A DNA stretch of 64,000 nucleotides from JAJDTQ01 sp963422385 (GCA_963422385.1 OY729432.1:2790001-2854000), one strand, 5' to 3'; shown: positions 26,574-36,790, numbered from the stretch's first letter. The notes: generated from the letters alone by a model not told the origin. Numbers and translations: made by a program.

Positions 26574-27743
26574 ATGTGGAAGGGATTCAAGGTCATCGAT
26601 GCAGACGCGCACATGCATGAGCCGCAGTACCTGTGGGAGCGCTACGTCGAGCCCGCATACCGGGATCAGGTGCCCAAGGTGGCCTTCATGGACGGGGCTT
26701 TCATGGTCTATGAGCCCGACGGCCGGATCATTCCCGAAACCGAGAAGCAACCGAAGCTGCCGGCCACGGCATGGGCCGACATGGACGCAAGGTACGGCGA
26801 GGGATACCGCACGTGGTGGTCCGCGGAGACGCGGCTCAAGGACATGGACACGCACGGCTGGGACGTCCAGGTGCTGTTGCCTACGGGCAACAACGGCAAC
26901 TTCGCCTACCGGGTGGCGCTCAAGGACGCCAGGCTGGGCGCCGCCATGTGCCGGGCCTACAACAACTGGTGCCGGGACTACTGTGACGCGGACCCCAAGC
27001 GCCTCAAGTTCGTCGCGGTGCTCCCGGGACCGGATACGGAGGCCATGCTGGTGGAGGCCCGGCGGGCGGTGGAGGAGTTGGGCGCCGTGTCCGTGCGGAA
27101 CCCGTTCCTGCCCGAGGGCAGGTGGCTGCACGAGCCGGAATACGACGCGCTCTGGCGGTTGGCCTGCGAGCTCGACTTCCCCGTTTCGATTCACGGCGAA
27201 TACCGCCAGCGGCGCTTCCACCCCTTTGCCGGCGGCAACCGCGGCAACGTGGACGACCGGGACATGCAGCAGCTTGCCCTGAGGGGCCTCGACCATGCCC
27301 TGGGTTTCCCGTGCGACAACATGGCGACCATGGGCCACTTCATCTTCACGGGCATCCTGGACCGCTTCCCCGGGTTGCGGCTGGGTATCCTGGAGTCCAA
27401 CGTCGGTTGGGTGCCGTTCTGGCTCGGCCGGATGGACGAGCACACCCACGGCCGCAACAGCGTCATGGGAAACGCGGTGGAGCGTCTGCCGATGCTGCCC
27501 AGCGAGTATTTCAAACGCCAGATCACGGTGACCTGCGACAGCGACGAGAGCGCCCTGTCGTACGCGGTGGACCATTTGCACGGCGACAACATCGCCTGGA
27601 ACACCGATTATCCACATCCGGATGCGCCCAGGCCGGAGAAGGCATTGCCGGATCTGGACGCGCAGCAGATATCGGACGAGGCCAAGGGCAAGATCCTCTG
27701 GGACAACGCGGTTGCGCTCTATGGCTCCCGCATCCTGGCGTGA
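26574..27743 (+). CDS. Amidohydrolase (PF04909)
   Basis: A 389-residue metal-dependent hydrolase or decarboxylase. V-I-D-A-D-A-H-M-H-E-P at residues 7-17 gives the first ligands. Then come S-I-H-G-E near 205, M-G-H-F-I-F near 260, E-S-N-V-G-W-V-P-F-W near 280 and the C-terminal N-T-D-Y-P-H-P-D with the catalytic Asp near 344. GAAAGGAG sits upstream of ATG 26574. It resembles the protein at 50503-51633 more than that at 22429. Substrate unknown. Confidence 0.88.
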   Translation: MWKGFKVIDADAHMHEPQYLWERYVEPAYRDQVPKVAFMDGAFMVYEPDGRIIPETEKQPKLPATAWADMDARYGEGYRTWWSAETRLKDMDTHGWDVQVLLPTGNNGNFAYRVALKDARLGAAMCRAYNNWCRDYCDADPKRLKFVAVLPGPDTEAMLVEARRAVEELGAVSVRNPFLPEGRWLHEPEYDALWRLACELDFPVSIHGEYRQRRFHPFAGGNRGNVDDRDMQQLALRGLDHALGFPCDNMATMGHFIFTGILDRFPGLRLGILESNVGWVPFWLGRMDEHTHGRNSVMGNAVERLPMLPSEYFKRQITVTCDSDESALSYAVDHLHGDNIAWNTDYPHPDAPRPEKALPDLDAQQISDEAKGKILWDNAVALYGSRILA

Positions 27744-27799
27744 ACCCGCCCTGAAAGGATTCCTTGTCGCGCCGGCTCGGCCGGCCGATCGAGTGACGA

Positions 27800-29287
27800 A
27801 TGGACGAGATTCGGTTTGTAGACACCACGTTGCGGGACGGGCACCAGAGCCTCTGGGCCGAGCGCATGACCACCGGCATGATGCTGCCCGTGGCCCGGAC
27901 CATGGACGAGGCCGGGTTCGACGCCATCGAGCTCATGTCCGCTTCCCACCTCAAGAAGTGCGTACGCGAGCTCAGGGAAGACCCGTGGGACCGGGTGCGG
28001 ATGGTGGCGGAGCGCGTCACCCGGACGCCGCTACGGCTGATGGCGGGCAGGGTGAACGCGTTCGAGATCACGCCGGTATCGGTGTACGAGCTCTTCATCG
28101 AGCGGATGGCGGCCAACGGCATCCGGCAGGCGCGCATCTCCGAGGAGTGGAACGAGCTCGAAGGCTGGCGGCGCAAGGTCGGCATCGCCCGCAAGAACGG
28201 CCTCCAGCCCATCGTCAACCTCATCTACTCGGTGTCGCCGAAGCACACCGACGAGTACTACGCGCGGAAGACCCGCGAGGCCGCGTCCCTGGGGGTGCCG
28301 TTCCTCTGCCTCAAGGACCCCGGCGGCCTCCTCACCCCCGAACGCACCCGCACCCTGGTGCCGGTGATCTTCGAGAACGCTGCCGGCATCCCGGTGGAGC
28401 TGCACACCCACTGCACCACCGGGCTCGGTCCCCTGTGTTGCCTGGAGGCGGTGAAGCTCGGCATCCGCACGGTGAACACGGCCGTTCCGCCGCTGGCCAA
28501 TGCCTCCTCGAACCCGTCCGTGTTCAGCGTCGCCGCCAACCTGCGCGCCTTGGGCTATCATTGCGCCTTGGACACGGACGCCCTGGCGAAAGTGTCGGAG
28601 CATTTCACGGCGGTGGCTCGGCAGGAAGGGTTCCCCATGGGCGCTCCGGTGGAATACGACCACGCCCAGTACCAGCACCAGGTTCCCGGCGGAATGATCT
28701 CGAACCTGCGCCACCAACTGCAGAAGGTCGGCCTGGAAGGCAAGGTGGAGGGGGCTCTCGAAGAGGTGGTGCGGGTGCGGGCGGACCTCGGCTACCCCAT
28801 CATGGTGACGCCGCTGTCGCAGTTCGTGGGCAGCCAGGCGGCCATCAACGTCATCGTCGGCGAGCGTTACCAGGAGGTCACCGACCAGATCATCCAGTAC
28901 GCGCTCGGGCTCTGGGGCCGGGAGGGCGCCGAAACCATGGATCCCGACGTCAAGCAAAAGATCCTGGACCGCCCCCGGGGCAGGGAGATGGCCCGCTGGG
29001 TGCCGCCGGACCTAACCATCGAAGATGTACGGCGCAAGCTCGGCGGCCCGGGGGTGACGGACGAGGAACTGCTGCTGCGATGGATGCTGAGCGAGGAGGA
29101 GATCGCCGCCATGCGCGCGGCCGGTCCGCCCCGGGAGTACCTGAACGCGCGGTTGCCCATGGTGGCGCTGATGGAGCGGCTGACCCACCGGAGCCGGTAC
29201 GCGGGGATCCAGGTGCGGCGCCCGGGTCTTTCGCTGTCGTTGCAGAAGAGTGGGGTCCAGGAGCCTGTCCGGGTAAGCGAATCGTAG
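27800..29287 (+). CDS. Pyruvate/oxaloacetate-type carboxyltransferase (HMGL-like)
   Basis: A 495-residue biotin-dependent carboxyltransferase relative. The TIM barrel starts F-V-D-T-T-L-R-D-G-H-Q-S-L-W-A, with the carbamylatable Lys in L-C-L-K-D-P-G-G-L near residue 170 and metal-binding V-E-L-H-T-H-C-T-T-G near 198. The C-terminal conserved domain includes P-G-G-M-I-S-N-L and T-P-L-S-Q-F-V-G-S-Q-A. No biotin attachment site (M-K-M) is present, so a separate carrier or another acceptor is needed. The last nine residues, Q-E-P-V-R-V-S-E-S, and the stop are encoded by repeat copy B. Confidence 0.88.
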   Translation: MDEIRFVDTTLRDGHQSLWAERMTTGMMLPVARTMDEAGFDAIELMSASHLKKCVRELREDPWDRVRMVAERVTRTPLRLMAGRVNAFEITPVSVYELFIERMAANGIRQARISEEWNELEGWRRKVGIARKNGLQPIVNLIYSVSPKHTDEYYARKTREAASLGVPFLCLKDPGGLLTPERTRTLVPVIFENAAGIPVELHTHCTTGLGPLCCLEAVKLGIRTVNTAVPPLANASSNPSVFSVAANLRALGYHCALDTDALAKVSEHFTAVARQEGFPMGAPVEYDHAQYQHQVPGGMISNLRHQLQKVGLEGKVEGALEEVVRVRADLGYPIMVTPLSQFVGSQAAINVIVGERYQEVTDQIIQYALGLWGREGAETMDPDVKQKILDRPRGREMARWVPPDLTIEDVRRKLGGPGVTDEELLLRWMLSEEEIAAMRAAGPPREYLNARLPMVALMERLTHRSRYAGIQVRRPGLSLSLQKSGVQEPVRVSES

Positions 29288-29358
29288 CGAGAGGCAGGGA
29301 AATGGACCCATTTCCCTGCCTCTCAGTAGATTCCTGCTTTACTCGGAGCCTGTACCGG
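29258..29358 (+). repeat. Dispersed palindromic repeat, copy B (complete hairpin)
   Basis: A perfect 17-bp inverted repeat, gagaggcagggaaatgg (29289-29305) and ccatttccctgcctctc (29308-29324), has a 2-nt loop. Imperfect complementarity extends outwards through gtaagcgaatcgtagc and gtagattcctgctttac. It matches copies A and C. The element overlaps the 3' end of the carboxyltransferase gene and could also act as its transcription end or as an mRNA-stabilising hairpin. Confidence 0.85.
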
Positions 29359-29396
29359 GCCGGCGCCCGCGGGCACGCCCGCAGAAAGGAGAACGC

Positions 29397-29882
29397 ATGC
29401 CGGACCTGATAACCCTTGGGCGTTCCGTCGGCGGGTTGCTCAAGGATAGCGGACAGACCGTGGCGGTTGCCGAATCCTCCACCGGCGGCTTGATCTCCGC
29501 CGCGCTCCTGTCGCTGCCCGGCGCCTCGGCGTACTTCGTCGGCGGGGGCGTGATCTACACCCGGCAGGCCCGGGCGGGTCTGCTGATGATGCCCGAGAGC
29601 GAGGTGGCGGTCCGCGGCAGCACGGAATCCTACGCGTTGAGCACGGCGCGGCTGATTCAGGCGCGGTTGAACACCACCTGGGGTCTGGCGGAAAGCGGCG
29701 CCACCGGTCCTTCGGGGAATCGCTACGGCGACGCCGCCGGACACAGTTGCATGGCCATCGTCGGACCGGTGGAGAAGGCCGTCACCATCGAGACCGGCCA
29801 GGCGGATCGGGAAGCCAACATGTGGGCCTTCACCCGGGCCGCCCTGACGTTGCTGGAAGAAGCGGTGCGGCGGGGCGTGTAG
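29397..29882 (+). CDS. CinA C-terminal domain protein (nicotinamide-nucleotide amidase-like)
   Basis: A 161-residue stand-alone CinA domain: V-A-V-A-E-S-S-T-G-G-L-I-S-A-A-L-L, then F-V-G-G-G-V-I-Y-T-R-Q-A-R and A-E-S-G-A-T-G-P-S-G-N-R-Y-G-D. PncC-type members deamidate nicotinamide mononucleotide to recycle NAD. Relatives usually read G-(I/V)-A-G-P-x-G, so A-T-G-P-S-G-N is a variant of the catalytic loop. AGAAAGGAG precedes ATG 29397. Confidence 0.88.
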   Translation: MPDLITLGRSVGGLLKDSGQTVAVAESSTGGLISAALLSLPGASAYFVGGGVIYTRQARAGLLMMPESEVAVRGSTESYALSTARLIQARLNTTWGLAESGATGPSGNRYGDAAGHSCMAIVGPVEKAVTIETGQADREANMWAFTRAALTLLEEAVRRGV

Positions 29883-30005
29883 GGACGGTTTCAAACCGGA
29901 CCGTGTCCGCAACGCGCCGCTGGCCGGCAGGCCTGCCGGCGGCGTTCGGACCCCGATGGCGCGGACCGCGCCACGAGAGGAAGGGCCGGCGATGAGAGTC
30001 AACCC

Positions 30006-31331
30006 ATGACCTCCAGGGAGGATCTCCAGGCCGAAGCCTGCCGGGTCATTGATGCCCGCAGACGGGACATCATCGGTCTCGGCGAAACGATTCTGCGCAA
30101 CCCGGAAACGGGGTTCAACGAGGTCGGGACCGCTGAGCTCGTGGCCACGCGTCTCCGGGGGCTCGGGCTCGATCCTCAACAGGGTCTGGCCGTCACCGGC
30201 GTCAAGGGCCGGAAGGACTGCGGCGGTCCCGGCCCCACCCTGGCCATTCTGGGCGAGCTGGACTCGCTCCGGGTGTCGGACCACCCCCATGCCGATCCCC
30301 GGACCGGCGCGGCCCATGCCTGCGGCCACAACGCACAGGTGGCCGGGATGGTGGGCGCCGCCATGGGGCTCCTGTCCGCCGCGGTGTTGCCGGAACTCCG
30401 CGGTTCGCTGGTGTTCTTCGCCGTTCCGGCCGAAGAGATGATCGACGTCGACGAGCGCCTGCAGCGCAAGGCGCGCAAGGAGATCGAGTTTCTTGCCGGC
30501 AAGGCGGAGCTCATTCGGCTCGGCCATTTCGACGACGTGGACCTGGCGATGATGTTCCACACCAAGACCGACGTGCTTGCCTCCCACGTGGCCCGGTCGT
30601 CCAATGGCGCCATCATCAAGAAGATCCGCTTCATCGGCAAGGCCGCTCACGCGGGCGGGAGCCCCCAGAAGGGCATCAACGCCCTCAACGCAGCCTCCCT
30701 GGCCATGACCGCCATCGCCTATCAGCGGGAGACCTTCCACGACCAGGACACCATTCGCGTCCACCCGATCATCACCCGGGGCGGCGACGCGGTGAGCGTG
30801 GTGCCGGCGGAGGTCACCGTCGAGACGTTCATTCGCGGGAAGACCATCGAGGGCATCCTCGACGCCAACCGCAAGGTGGACAACGCGCTCCGGGGAGCGG
30901 CCATGGCGGTGGGCGCATCGGTGGAGATTACGACGGTGCCGGGTTATCTGCCTCAGACCAACAACCAGACCATGGTCCGGCTTTGGGGCGAGAACGTCGG
31001 CCGGGTGTTCGGTGCCGGGCAGTTCGAGCATGGTGCGGAGCATCGCACCAGCAGCACCGACTTCGGTGATCTGGCGCACATCATGCCGGCGATGCAGCCC
31101 TACGTCGCCGGCGCCGCCGGGGGCGGTCATACCAACGGCTACCTGCTGGTGGACCACGATTCGGTCTACGTGAAATCCGCCAAGCTCCTGGCCATGACCG
31201 CCATCGACCTGCTCCACGACGACGCCGCGGCGGCGCGCCGGATCCTGCGGGAGGACAGGCCCCGTATGACCAGGGAGGAGTACCTGGAGTTTCAACGCAA
31301 GCTGGACGCCACGGAGTTGTTCCAGCCGTAA
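30006..31331 (+). CDS. M20-family metallopeptidase/amidohydrolase (AbgB-like)
   Basis: A 441-residue di-zinc peptidase-like enzyme. A-H-A-C-G-H-N-A-Q near residue 103 replaces the usual first ligands, F-A-V-P-A-E-E near 139 holds the catalytic Glu, M-M-F-H-T-K near 182 another ligand, and A-H-A-G-G-S-P-Q-K-G near 216 opens the dimerisation domain. S-S-T-D-F-G-D and a late T-N-G-Y complete the site. This resembles the p-aminobenzoyl-glutamate/indole-acetyl hydrolase group, which splits amide-linked acyl amino acids. The convergent amidase gene ends 3 bp away. Confidence 0.87.
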   Translation: MTSREDLQAEACRVIDARRRDIIGLGETILRNPETGFNEVGTAELVATRLRGLGLDPQQGLAVTGVKGRKDCGGPGPTLAILGELDSLRVSDHPHADPRTGAAHACGHNAQVAGMVGAAMGLLSAAVLPELRGSLVFFAVPAEEMIDVDERLQRKARKEIEFLAGKAELIRLGHFDDVDLAMMFHTKTDVLASHVARSSNGAIIKKIRFIGKAAHAGGSPQKGINALNAASLAMTAIAYQRETFHDQDTIRVHPIITRGGDAVSVVPAEVTVETFIRGKTIEGILDANRKVDNALRGAAMAVGASVEITTVPGYLPQTNNQTMVRLWGENVGRVFGAGQFEHGAEHRTSSTDFGDLAHIMPAMQPYVAGAAGGGHTNGYLLVDHDSVYVKSAKLLAMTAIDLLHDDAAAARRILREDRPRMTREEYLEFQRKLDATELFQP

Positions 31332-31334
31332 GCC

Positions 31335-32618
31335 CTATCCGGACAACACGCGAAGCACGGCGCGGCTCATCTCGAACAGCCGGTGGTCCCGGCAGCGGCG
31401 CCCCACCAGTTGCAGTCCCACGGGAAGGCCCGCGGGTCCCTTGAATACGGGAAGCGTAACGCACGGTACGTAGGTCCAGGTGGCGAGGATGTTGAACGAC
31501 GTGTCGCCCGTGTTGTCCAGCCCCTCGGGCGCCTCACCCGTGGCGCTGGGAGTCAGCAGCACGTCGAACGCTTTTGACGCCTCGTCCAGGTACGCACGGC
31601 ACGCCGCCATGACCCGTTCCGCCTCCCGATATTCCTCGTAGGAGATCACGGGCCAGTCCTTCATCCTGCCCTGCTGGAACTCGCTCAGCAGGTCGAAGTG
31701 GTGGGTTCTTTCCCACGACAACGCGCGAGAGATCTCGTAGTCGCTGACACGGCGGCCCATGGTCTCGAAATCGGCGAACGGCCCGCCGAGGTCGAGGTCC
31801 GATACGGTGGCCCCGGCCTTCGCGAGTTGCGAGGCGGCGCCTTCCACCAACGTCTTGGTGTAGTCCTCGGCCCGGTCCCACGACGGCGTGCGGCACAGTC
31901 CCACCCGAAGGCCCTTGACCGAAACCGGACCCAGGGGCCGGACGGGCTCGCCGGTGACCGCTGCCCGGAAGAGCGGGAGGTCTTCCACGGCGCGGCCGAA
32001 CAGCCCCACCGTATCGAAAGAGCCGGTGTTCTCCTTGACTCCCTCCGTGCTGACCTCACCGTAGCTCGGCTTGTAACCCACGCAGCCGCAGAAGGACGCC
32101 GGGCGGATCACCGATCCGAGGGTCTGGGTGCCGAAGGCCATGAACGCCATGAAATCCCCCACGGCCGCGGCCGAGCCGCTGGAGGACCCGCCCGGCGTGT
32201 GCGTCGGGTCGTGCGGATTCTTCGTCTTGCCGGGATGGCGGCTGGCGAACTCCGTGGTGACGGTCTTGCCCAGGAGAACGCCGCCCGCGGCCCGGGTCAT
32301 GGCCACGCACGCGGCGTCGGCCCGGGGGCGATACCCCTCGTAGATGGGTGAACCATAACCCGTGGGCATGTCGGCCGTGTCCATGATATCCTTCACCGCG
32401 AATGGAAGGCCGTGCACCGGGCCGCGGTTCGACGCGCGGTCGCGCTCCCGCGCCTGGGCAAGGGAGTATTCGGCATCCCCGTGCGTCCATGCTCCGACCT
32501 CGGGTTCCCGCTCCTTGATGCGTTCCAGACACGCCCGGACCAACCCCTCGGAGGTAACCTTGCCCTGGCTGATGCGTTCCACGGCTTCGCTGGCCGAAAG
32601 TCGGCATAGATCGTTCAT
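31335..32618 (-). CDS. Amidase-signature family amidase
   Basis: A 427-residue amidase of the Ser-cisSer-Lys type. P-F-A-V-K-D-I-M-D-T near residue 71 carries the Lys, the glycine/serine loop G-G-S-S-S-G-S-A-A-A near 142 the cis-Ser, and T-L-G-S-V-I-R-P-A-S-F near 163 the nucleophile. The helical start is L-S-A-S-E-A-V-E-R-I-S. The start at 32618 follows GGAGG; a longer frame to 32741 is not supported. It probably hydrolyses small amides, and could be a GatA-like paralogue of unknown substrate. Confidence 0.9.
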   Translation of the reverse strand: MNDLCRLSASEAVERISQGKVTSEGLVRACLERIKEREPEVGAWTHGDAEYSLAQARERDRASNRGPVHGLPFAVKDIMDTADMPTGYGSPIYEGYRPRADAACVAMTRAAGGVLLGKTVTTEFASRHPGKTKNPHDPTHTPGGSSSGSAAAVGDFMAFMAFGTQTLGSVIRPASFCGCVGYKPSYGEVSTEGVKENTGSFDTVGLFGRAVEDLPLFRAAVTGEPVRPLGPVSVKGLRVGLCRTPSWDRAEDYTKTLVEGAASQLAKAGATVSDLDLGGPFADFETMGRRVSDYEISRALSWERTHHFDLLSEFQQGRMKDWPVISYEEYREAERVMAACRAYLDEASKAFDVLLTPSATGEAPEGLDNTGDTSFNILATWTYVPCVTLPVFKGPAGLPVGLQLVGRRCRDHRLFEMSRAVLRVLSG

Positions 32619-32727
32619 CGGTGGTATCCTCCGGCTCTTGTTGGTGATGACGGAAACCTTGCCATAGCACGTTTTCGCAGTGGACTTCGATTCAATAAAC
32701 AGGCCCCAGCGGGCCGGGAGGCCGGAC

Positions 32728-33135
32728 ATGATCAAGACCAAAGGACTCTATCACAGCGGTATTCCCGTCAATGACCTCGACCGAGCCATCGGGTTCTACC
32801 GTGACGTGTTGGGCATGGAGGTGGCGAATGTCGCCCGCGACGACCTGAAAGGCCTCGGCCGGGCCGACCTCCGGTCCGGCAGCAGCATCGTCGTGCTGTT
32901 CCAGCGCCCCAACCCCATCGAACGGGACGCCCTGGCCGAGGACGGCGTCACCCACCAGGCCTTCTTCGTGGACGGCGACGACTTCGACACCGCCGAGGAA
33001 AGAATGCGCGCCGCCGGCGTCCGCATCCACGAGGTTCCGGTGGTGGAACGAAGATCCGGTCGCGGCTTCTACTTCTTCGATCCCGACGGCAACCTGCTCC
33101 AGCTCTACGCGCCGCCGAGGCGGAAGGAGGGGTGA
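32728..33135 (+). CDS. VOC-superfamily (glyoxalase/dioxygenase-fold) protein
   Basis: A 135-residue protein with two beta-alpha-beta-beta-beta units. L-Y-H-S-G-I-P-V-N-D-L-D-R-A-I-G-F-Y-R-D-V-L-G-M-E opens the first; T-H-Q-A-F-F-V-D-G and F-Y-F-F-D-P-D-G-N-L-L-Q-L-Y form the second, with likely metal ligands His and Glu/Gln. GGGAGGCC sits upstream of ATG 32728. Substrate unknown. It is divergent from the amidase. Confidence 0.88.
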   Translation: MIKTKGLYHSGIPVNDLDRAIGFYRDVLGMEVANVARDDLKGLGRADLRSGSSIVVLFQRPNPIERDALAEDGVTHQAFFVDGDDFDTAEERMRAAGVRIHEVPVVERRSGRGFYFFDPDGNLLQLYAPPRRKEG

Positions 33136-33139
33136 GGGG

Positions 33140-33373
33140 ATGATCGCCATGAAGACGATTGGAGCCGAAGAATTCAAGAAGCAATGTCTGGCGTTACTGG
33201 ATAACCTTGACGCGGAGGTTTTGATCGTGACCAAGCGCGGAATGCCGGTGGCTCGGGTGGTTCCCTACGGCAAGCCGTGTGGCGACCTGATCGGCAGCTT
33301 GCGACACAAAATCAAAATCCGTGGTGACATCCTTGGGACCGGTGTTCGCTGGTACACAACTGCCCAATGCTGA
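33140..33373 (+). CDS. Phd/YefM-family antitoxin without a partner toxin
   Basis: A 77-residue protein (74 if ATG 33149 is used): M-K-T-I-G-A-E-E-F-K-K-Q-C-L-A-L-L-D, then V-T-K-R-G-M-P-V-A-R-V-V-P-Y and D-L-I-G-S-L-R. These are the DNA-binding fold and neutralising tail of Phd-type antitoxins. A strong GGAAGGAGG lies before the start. No PIN or Doc toxin follows; instead the composition changes sharply to AT-rich sequence at about 33400. The toxin has therefore been lost at the edge of the second defence island. Confidence 0.8.
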   Translation: MIAMKTIGAEEFKKQCLALLDNLDAEVLIVTKRGMPVARVVPYGKPCGDLIGSLRHKIKIRGDILGTGVRWYTTAQC

Positions 33374-33456
33374 CGCCGACAGTCTCGCCCTCGGGAATGT
33401 GTCAAAGTATGTAGGTATAACGTTTGATATATGATGAAAACCGTTGCACCCGATAT

Positions 33457-33470
33457 CGTATTCTGATACG
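33457..33470. promoter_or_regulatory. Small palindrome in the AT-rich leader of the helicase gene
   Basis: The sequence cgtattctgatacg has 5-bp complementary arms around tctg. It sits 30 bp before the helicase ATG, in a leader (33395-33500) that is much more AT-rich than its surroundings. Because the helicase begins with a helix-turn-helix domain, this is a candidate self-binding operator. No clear -35/-10 pair could be fixed. Confidence 0.35.
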
Positions 33471-33500
33471 GTGCTATTAAGCCAGTGGTGCAATAGTCAT

Positions 33501-36500
33501 ATGTCGTCCATCATATCCCCCTATTTGCCCGAAGACTATCCGCAACGAATCAAGCGTGTGCGGGGTGCCAAAGGTCTCACCCAAACGCAGTTTGCGGAGC
33601 TTGTCGGCGTCACCTATGTCACTGTCAATCGTTGGGAGAATGGGCAGTCCCGTCCCAACAAATTGGCGTGGCGGCGAATTGCGGAGATCGAGACGCCGCC
33701 AAACCACGTGATGGAAGGGACGGATGTCGAATATGATGCCGGTGCAGTAACTCCGCCCAGCCTGGACTTCTCCACCGATCCCAACGCCGTCTCAGCCGTC
33801 GCGGAGGCGCATCGCCTTGCTTACGGTCACCTTTTCAATCCAGCTTTCGCGACAGAGATGTCGCTGATCGACCCGCTCCCCCATTAGCGAATCGCTGTTT
33901 ACGAGCAGATGCTGCAAGAAGCCCCTCTGCGATTCTTGCTCGCCGACGACGCAGGGGCGGGCAAGACTATCATGACGGGACTGTACGTACGCGAGATGCT
34001 GTCCCGCCGGCTCATCCGTCGCGTCCTCATCGTGCCGCCCGCTGGTCTGGTGGGCAACTGGGAGCGGGAGATGCGTATGCTGTTTCGCCTGCCGTTCGCA
34101 TTGTCAGCGGCGCAGATACACGAGCCGGCAACCCTTTCCTCGGTCCCGAGAGCGCCCATGTCATCGTTAGCCTTGACACCTTGGCAGGGGAAAGGCTGTT
34201 CGGTTACCTCAAAGCTCAGGCGACACAGCCTTACGACCTTGTGGTCTTCGATGAGGCGCACAAGCTCTCCGCGGACCGCCAGTCGGATTTCCGGATACGG
34301 AAGACCGACCGTTACAGGCTGGCGGAGGCTTTGGCCGGAGCCGAGGTGGAAGGGGATCGGTGGAGACTTCCCTGGTCGGCTCGACATCTCTTGCTGCTGA
34401 CGGCAACGCCGCACATGGGCAAGGACCACCCCTACTACTTCCTGTGGCGACTGCTGCTTCCCGACAGGCTCTCGACGAGTGACGCTTTCGGCGCGTTTCC
34501 TCCCGAGTCCCGGCAAAGGCACTTCATCCGCCGGACCAAGGAAGAGATGGTCCACTTCGATGGCTCCGCGCTTTATCCACAGCGAAACTGCGACACGCTG
34601 AGCTACGACCTGTCCCAAGGTCGAGAGAGCGAACAGGAACTCTACGAAGAGACCACCGACTACCTGCGGTTCTATTACAACCGGGCACGGGCGTTGAACC
34701 GGTCCGCCGCCCGTTTGGCCATGAGCGTCTTCCAACGGTGCCTGGCCAGTTCCACGTACGCCCTCATGCGGTCATTTGAACGTCGGGTGGAGAAGATCCG
34801 AGGGCTCATTGACGACATTCGGAACGGGCGACTGACGGAGGAAGCTCTCGCCCGCCGTCAACGGAACCTCGACGGTCTTGAGGACGTTTTCGAAGTCCGG
34901 ACCGCGGACGAGGATGCGGCAAGTGAAGACCGGGGCGAGCAGCACGAGGAGTTCGAAGACAAGGCTCTGGGCGGCACCATCGCGTTGAATCTCAGTGAGT
35001 TGGAGACCGAGCGTCGACAGGTCGACGAGCTGCTCGACAAGTCGCGAAGGATCTTCGCAGCCGGTGAGGAATCCAAGTTCGAGAAGCTGCGCGATGTGCT
35101 TCGCGACCCGAAGTACCTCGACGAGAAGTTCATCATCTTCACAGAGCACCGCGACACGGCAGAATTCCTCGTGCGTCGGCTCGAAGGTCTCGGCTTCACC
35201 GGTCGGGTCGGCCTGATTCATGACGGCCTGCCGTACCAGGAGCGAGAGCGGCAGGTCGAGTTCTTCCGCCGATCCGCGGCCGAAGACGGAGCCAGCTACC
35301 TGGTCGCCACCGATGCCGCGGGCGAGGGGATCAATTTGCAGTTCTGCTGGCTCATGGTGAACTACGACATCCCCTGGAACCCGGCCCGGCTTGAGCAGCG
35401 GATGGGCCGCATTCATCGCTACGGCCAGAAGCACGATCCGGTGGTCATCGTCAATCTGGTAGCGGGCAGCACGCGAGAGGGCAGGGTGCTGAAGACGTTG
35501 CTCGACAAGCTGGAGGCGATGCGTCGGCAACTCCAATCCGACAAGGTTTTCGACGTGGTGGGCTGTCTGTTCGAAGGTGTGTCCATGAAAGAGTACCTTG
35601 AGCAGGCTGTCACCGAGAATGCGGACACAGTTGCCAAGCGATTGGAGGGAAGTCTTACAGAAGAGCAAGTCCAGGCTCTGGAGCAAAGGGATCGCGTGCT
35701 CTTTGGGAAGGGCGGTGACGTGCGCCGGCGACTCACTGACCTGAACGACGAGGCAGAGCAGGAAAACTATCGCCGGCTTCTACCCGGGTACGTGCGCCGT
35801 TTCGTGGAAAGAGCCGCGCCGCTGCTCGACTTGTGCATCGAGGGCGACCTGGAAGCCGCCTTCGCGTTGGCGCCCGACCGTCCCGGCGCGGCCGATTTCC
35901 TGTTGCCTGCACTCGAAATGTATTCCGAGCGTGCGCGCGAGCGGCTGACGGTGTACACGCCGACGAACCGGGAAGACGCGGTTTGGATGCACCCCGGCGA
36001 GCCGGTGTTCGACTGCCTCTCAGCCGCGATCCTGAGCCGTTTTGGGTGCGACGGACTACGAGGGACCGTGTTCGTCGACTCTTATGCAACTGACGCCTAC
36101 CTGTTCCACATTGCACAGGTCTCCGTCGGACAGTACGGCCAAGCCAATACGGCGGTCGATCTGTTGGGTGGCCCCGGCGACGGTGAAGCAGCCCCGAAGC
36201 CGCTTGAGTCACGACTGGTCGGGTTGCGCCAGTCAAGCGACGGTACCGTAGAGGAGTGCCCGGTCGAGCATCTGCTGTTGCTCAGAGAAGCCCAGGGTTT
36301 TGCGCCGAGCCGAGTGCCACTCGCTACCTTGGCTCGCGGCCTGACCCTCGACGCCGTCCGGTTCGCCCGTGAGGATGTGGTCGAGGGCCTCGTACAAGCC
36401 CATCGACAGCGGCGAATCGACGAACTGCCCGCCCGCATCGGGTTCGTCAACCGCGGCTTCGACTTTCAGGCTGCCGAGCTCGCGCGACGCGCGGGTCTGA

Positions 36501-36790
36501 CCGACTGGCCGGGCTTCGACCTACGGTCCCGCCGCCCTGGGGAGGAGCGGGCCATCGAGGTCAAGGGCCACGCCCGCTCCGGCAATGTCGAGATGAGCGA
36601 GAACGAGTGGTCTAGGGCTTGCAATCTACGCTACGATTACTGGCTCTACGTGGTCTTCGACTGCGCCACGCCCCATCCGCGTCTGGTACGGGTGCGCGAT
36701 CCGTTTGCGAAGCTGCTCGTCAGGAGCCGCGAATCTTCCACCTACACCATTACGCCGAGGGCAGTGCACGAGGTACAAGAAAACGATTGA
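33501..36790 (+). pseudogene. HTH-SNF2 helicase-DUF3883 protein (Hma-type helicase), amber plus frameshift
   Basis: One gene of about 1097 codons. The N-terminal Cro/C1 HTH reads R-V-R-G-A-K-G-L-T-Q-T-Q-F-A-E-L-V-G-V-T. It is followed by Walker A L-A-D-D-A-G-A-G-K-T-I-M near residue 147, V-F-D-E-A-H-K-L near 250, L-L-T-A-T-P-H, R-M-G-R-I-H-R-Y-G-Q near 636 and a C-terminal DUF3883 domain with A-I-E-V-K-G-H. Two lesions: TAG 33885-33887 in I-D-P-L-P-H-(stop)-R-I-A-V-Y, where Gln is expected, and a 1-nt frameshift near 34110 before D-T-R-A-G-N-P-F. The last open part (from about 34130 to 36790) is long and intact. With the methylase and DUF499 genes it forms a helicase-methylase-ATPase defence system. 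Confidence 0.85.

Noticed and set aside
29289..29324. CRISPR-like repeat
   Set aside because: There is a single hairpin here with no regularly spaced units. Other copies are kilobases away at gene ends, which fits a REP/MITE-type element.
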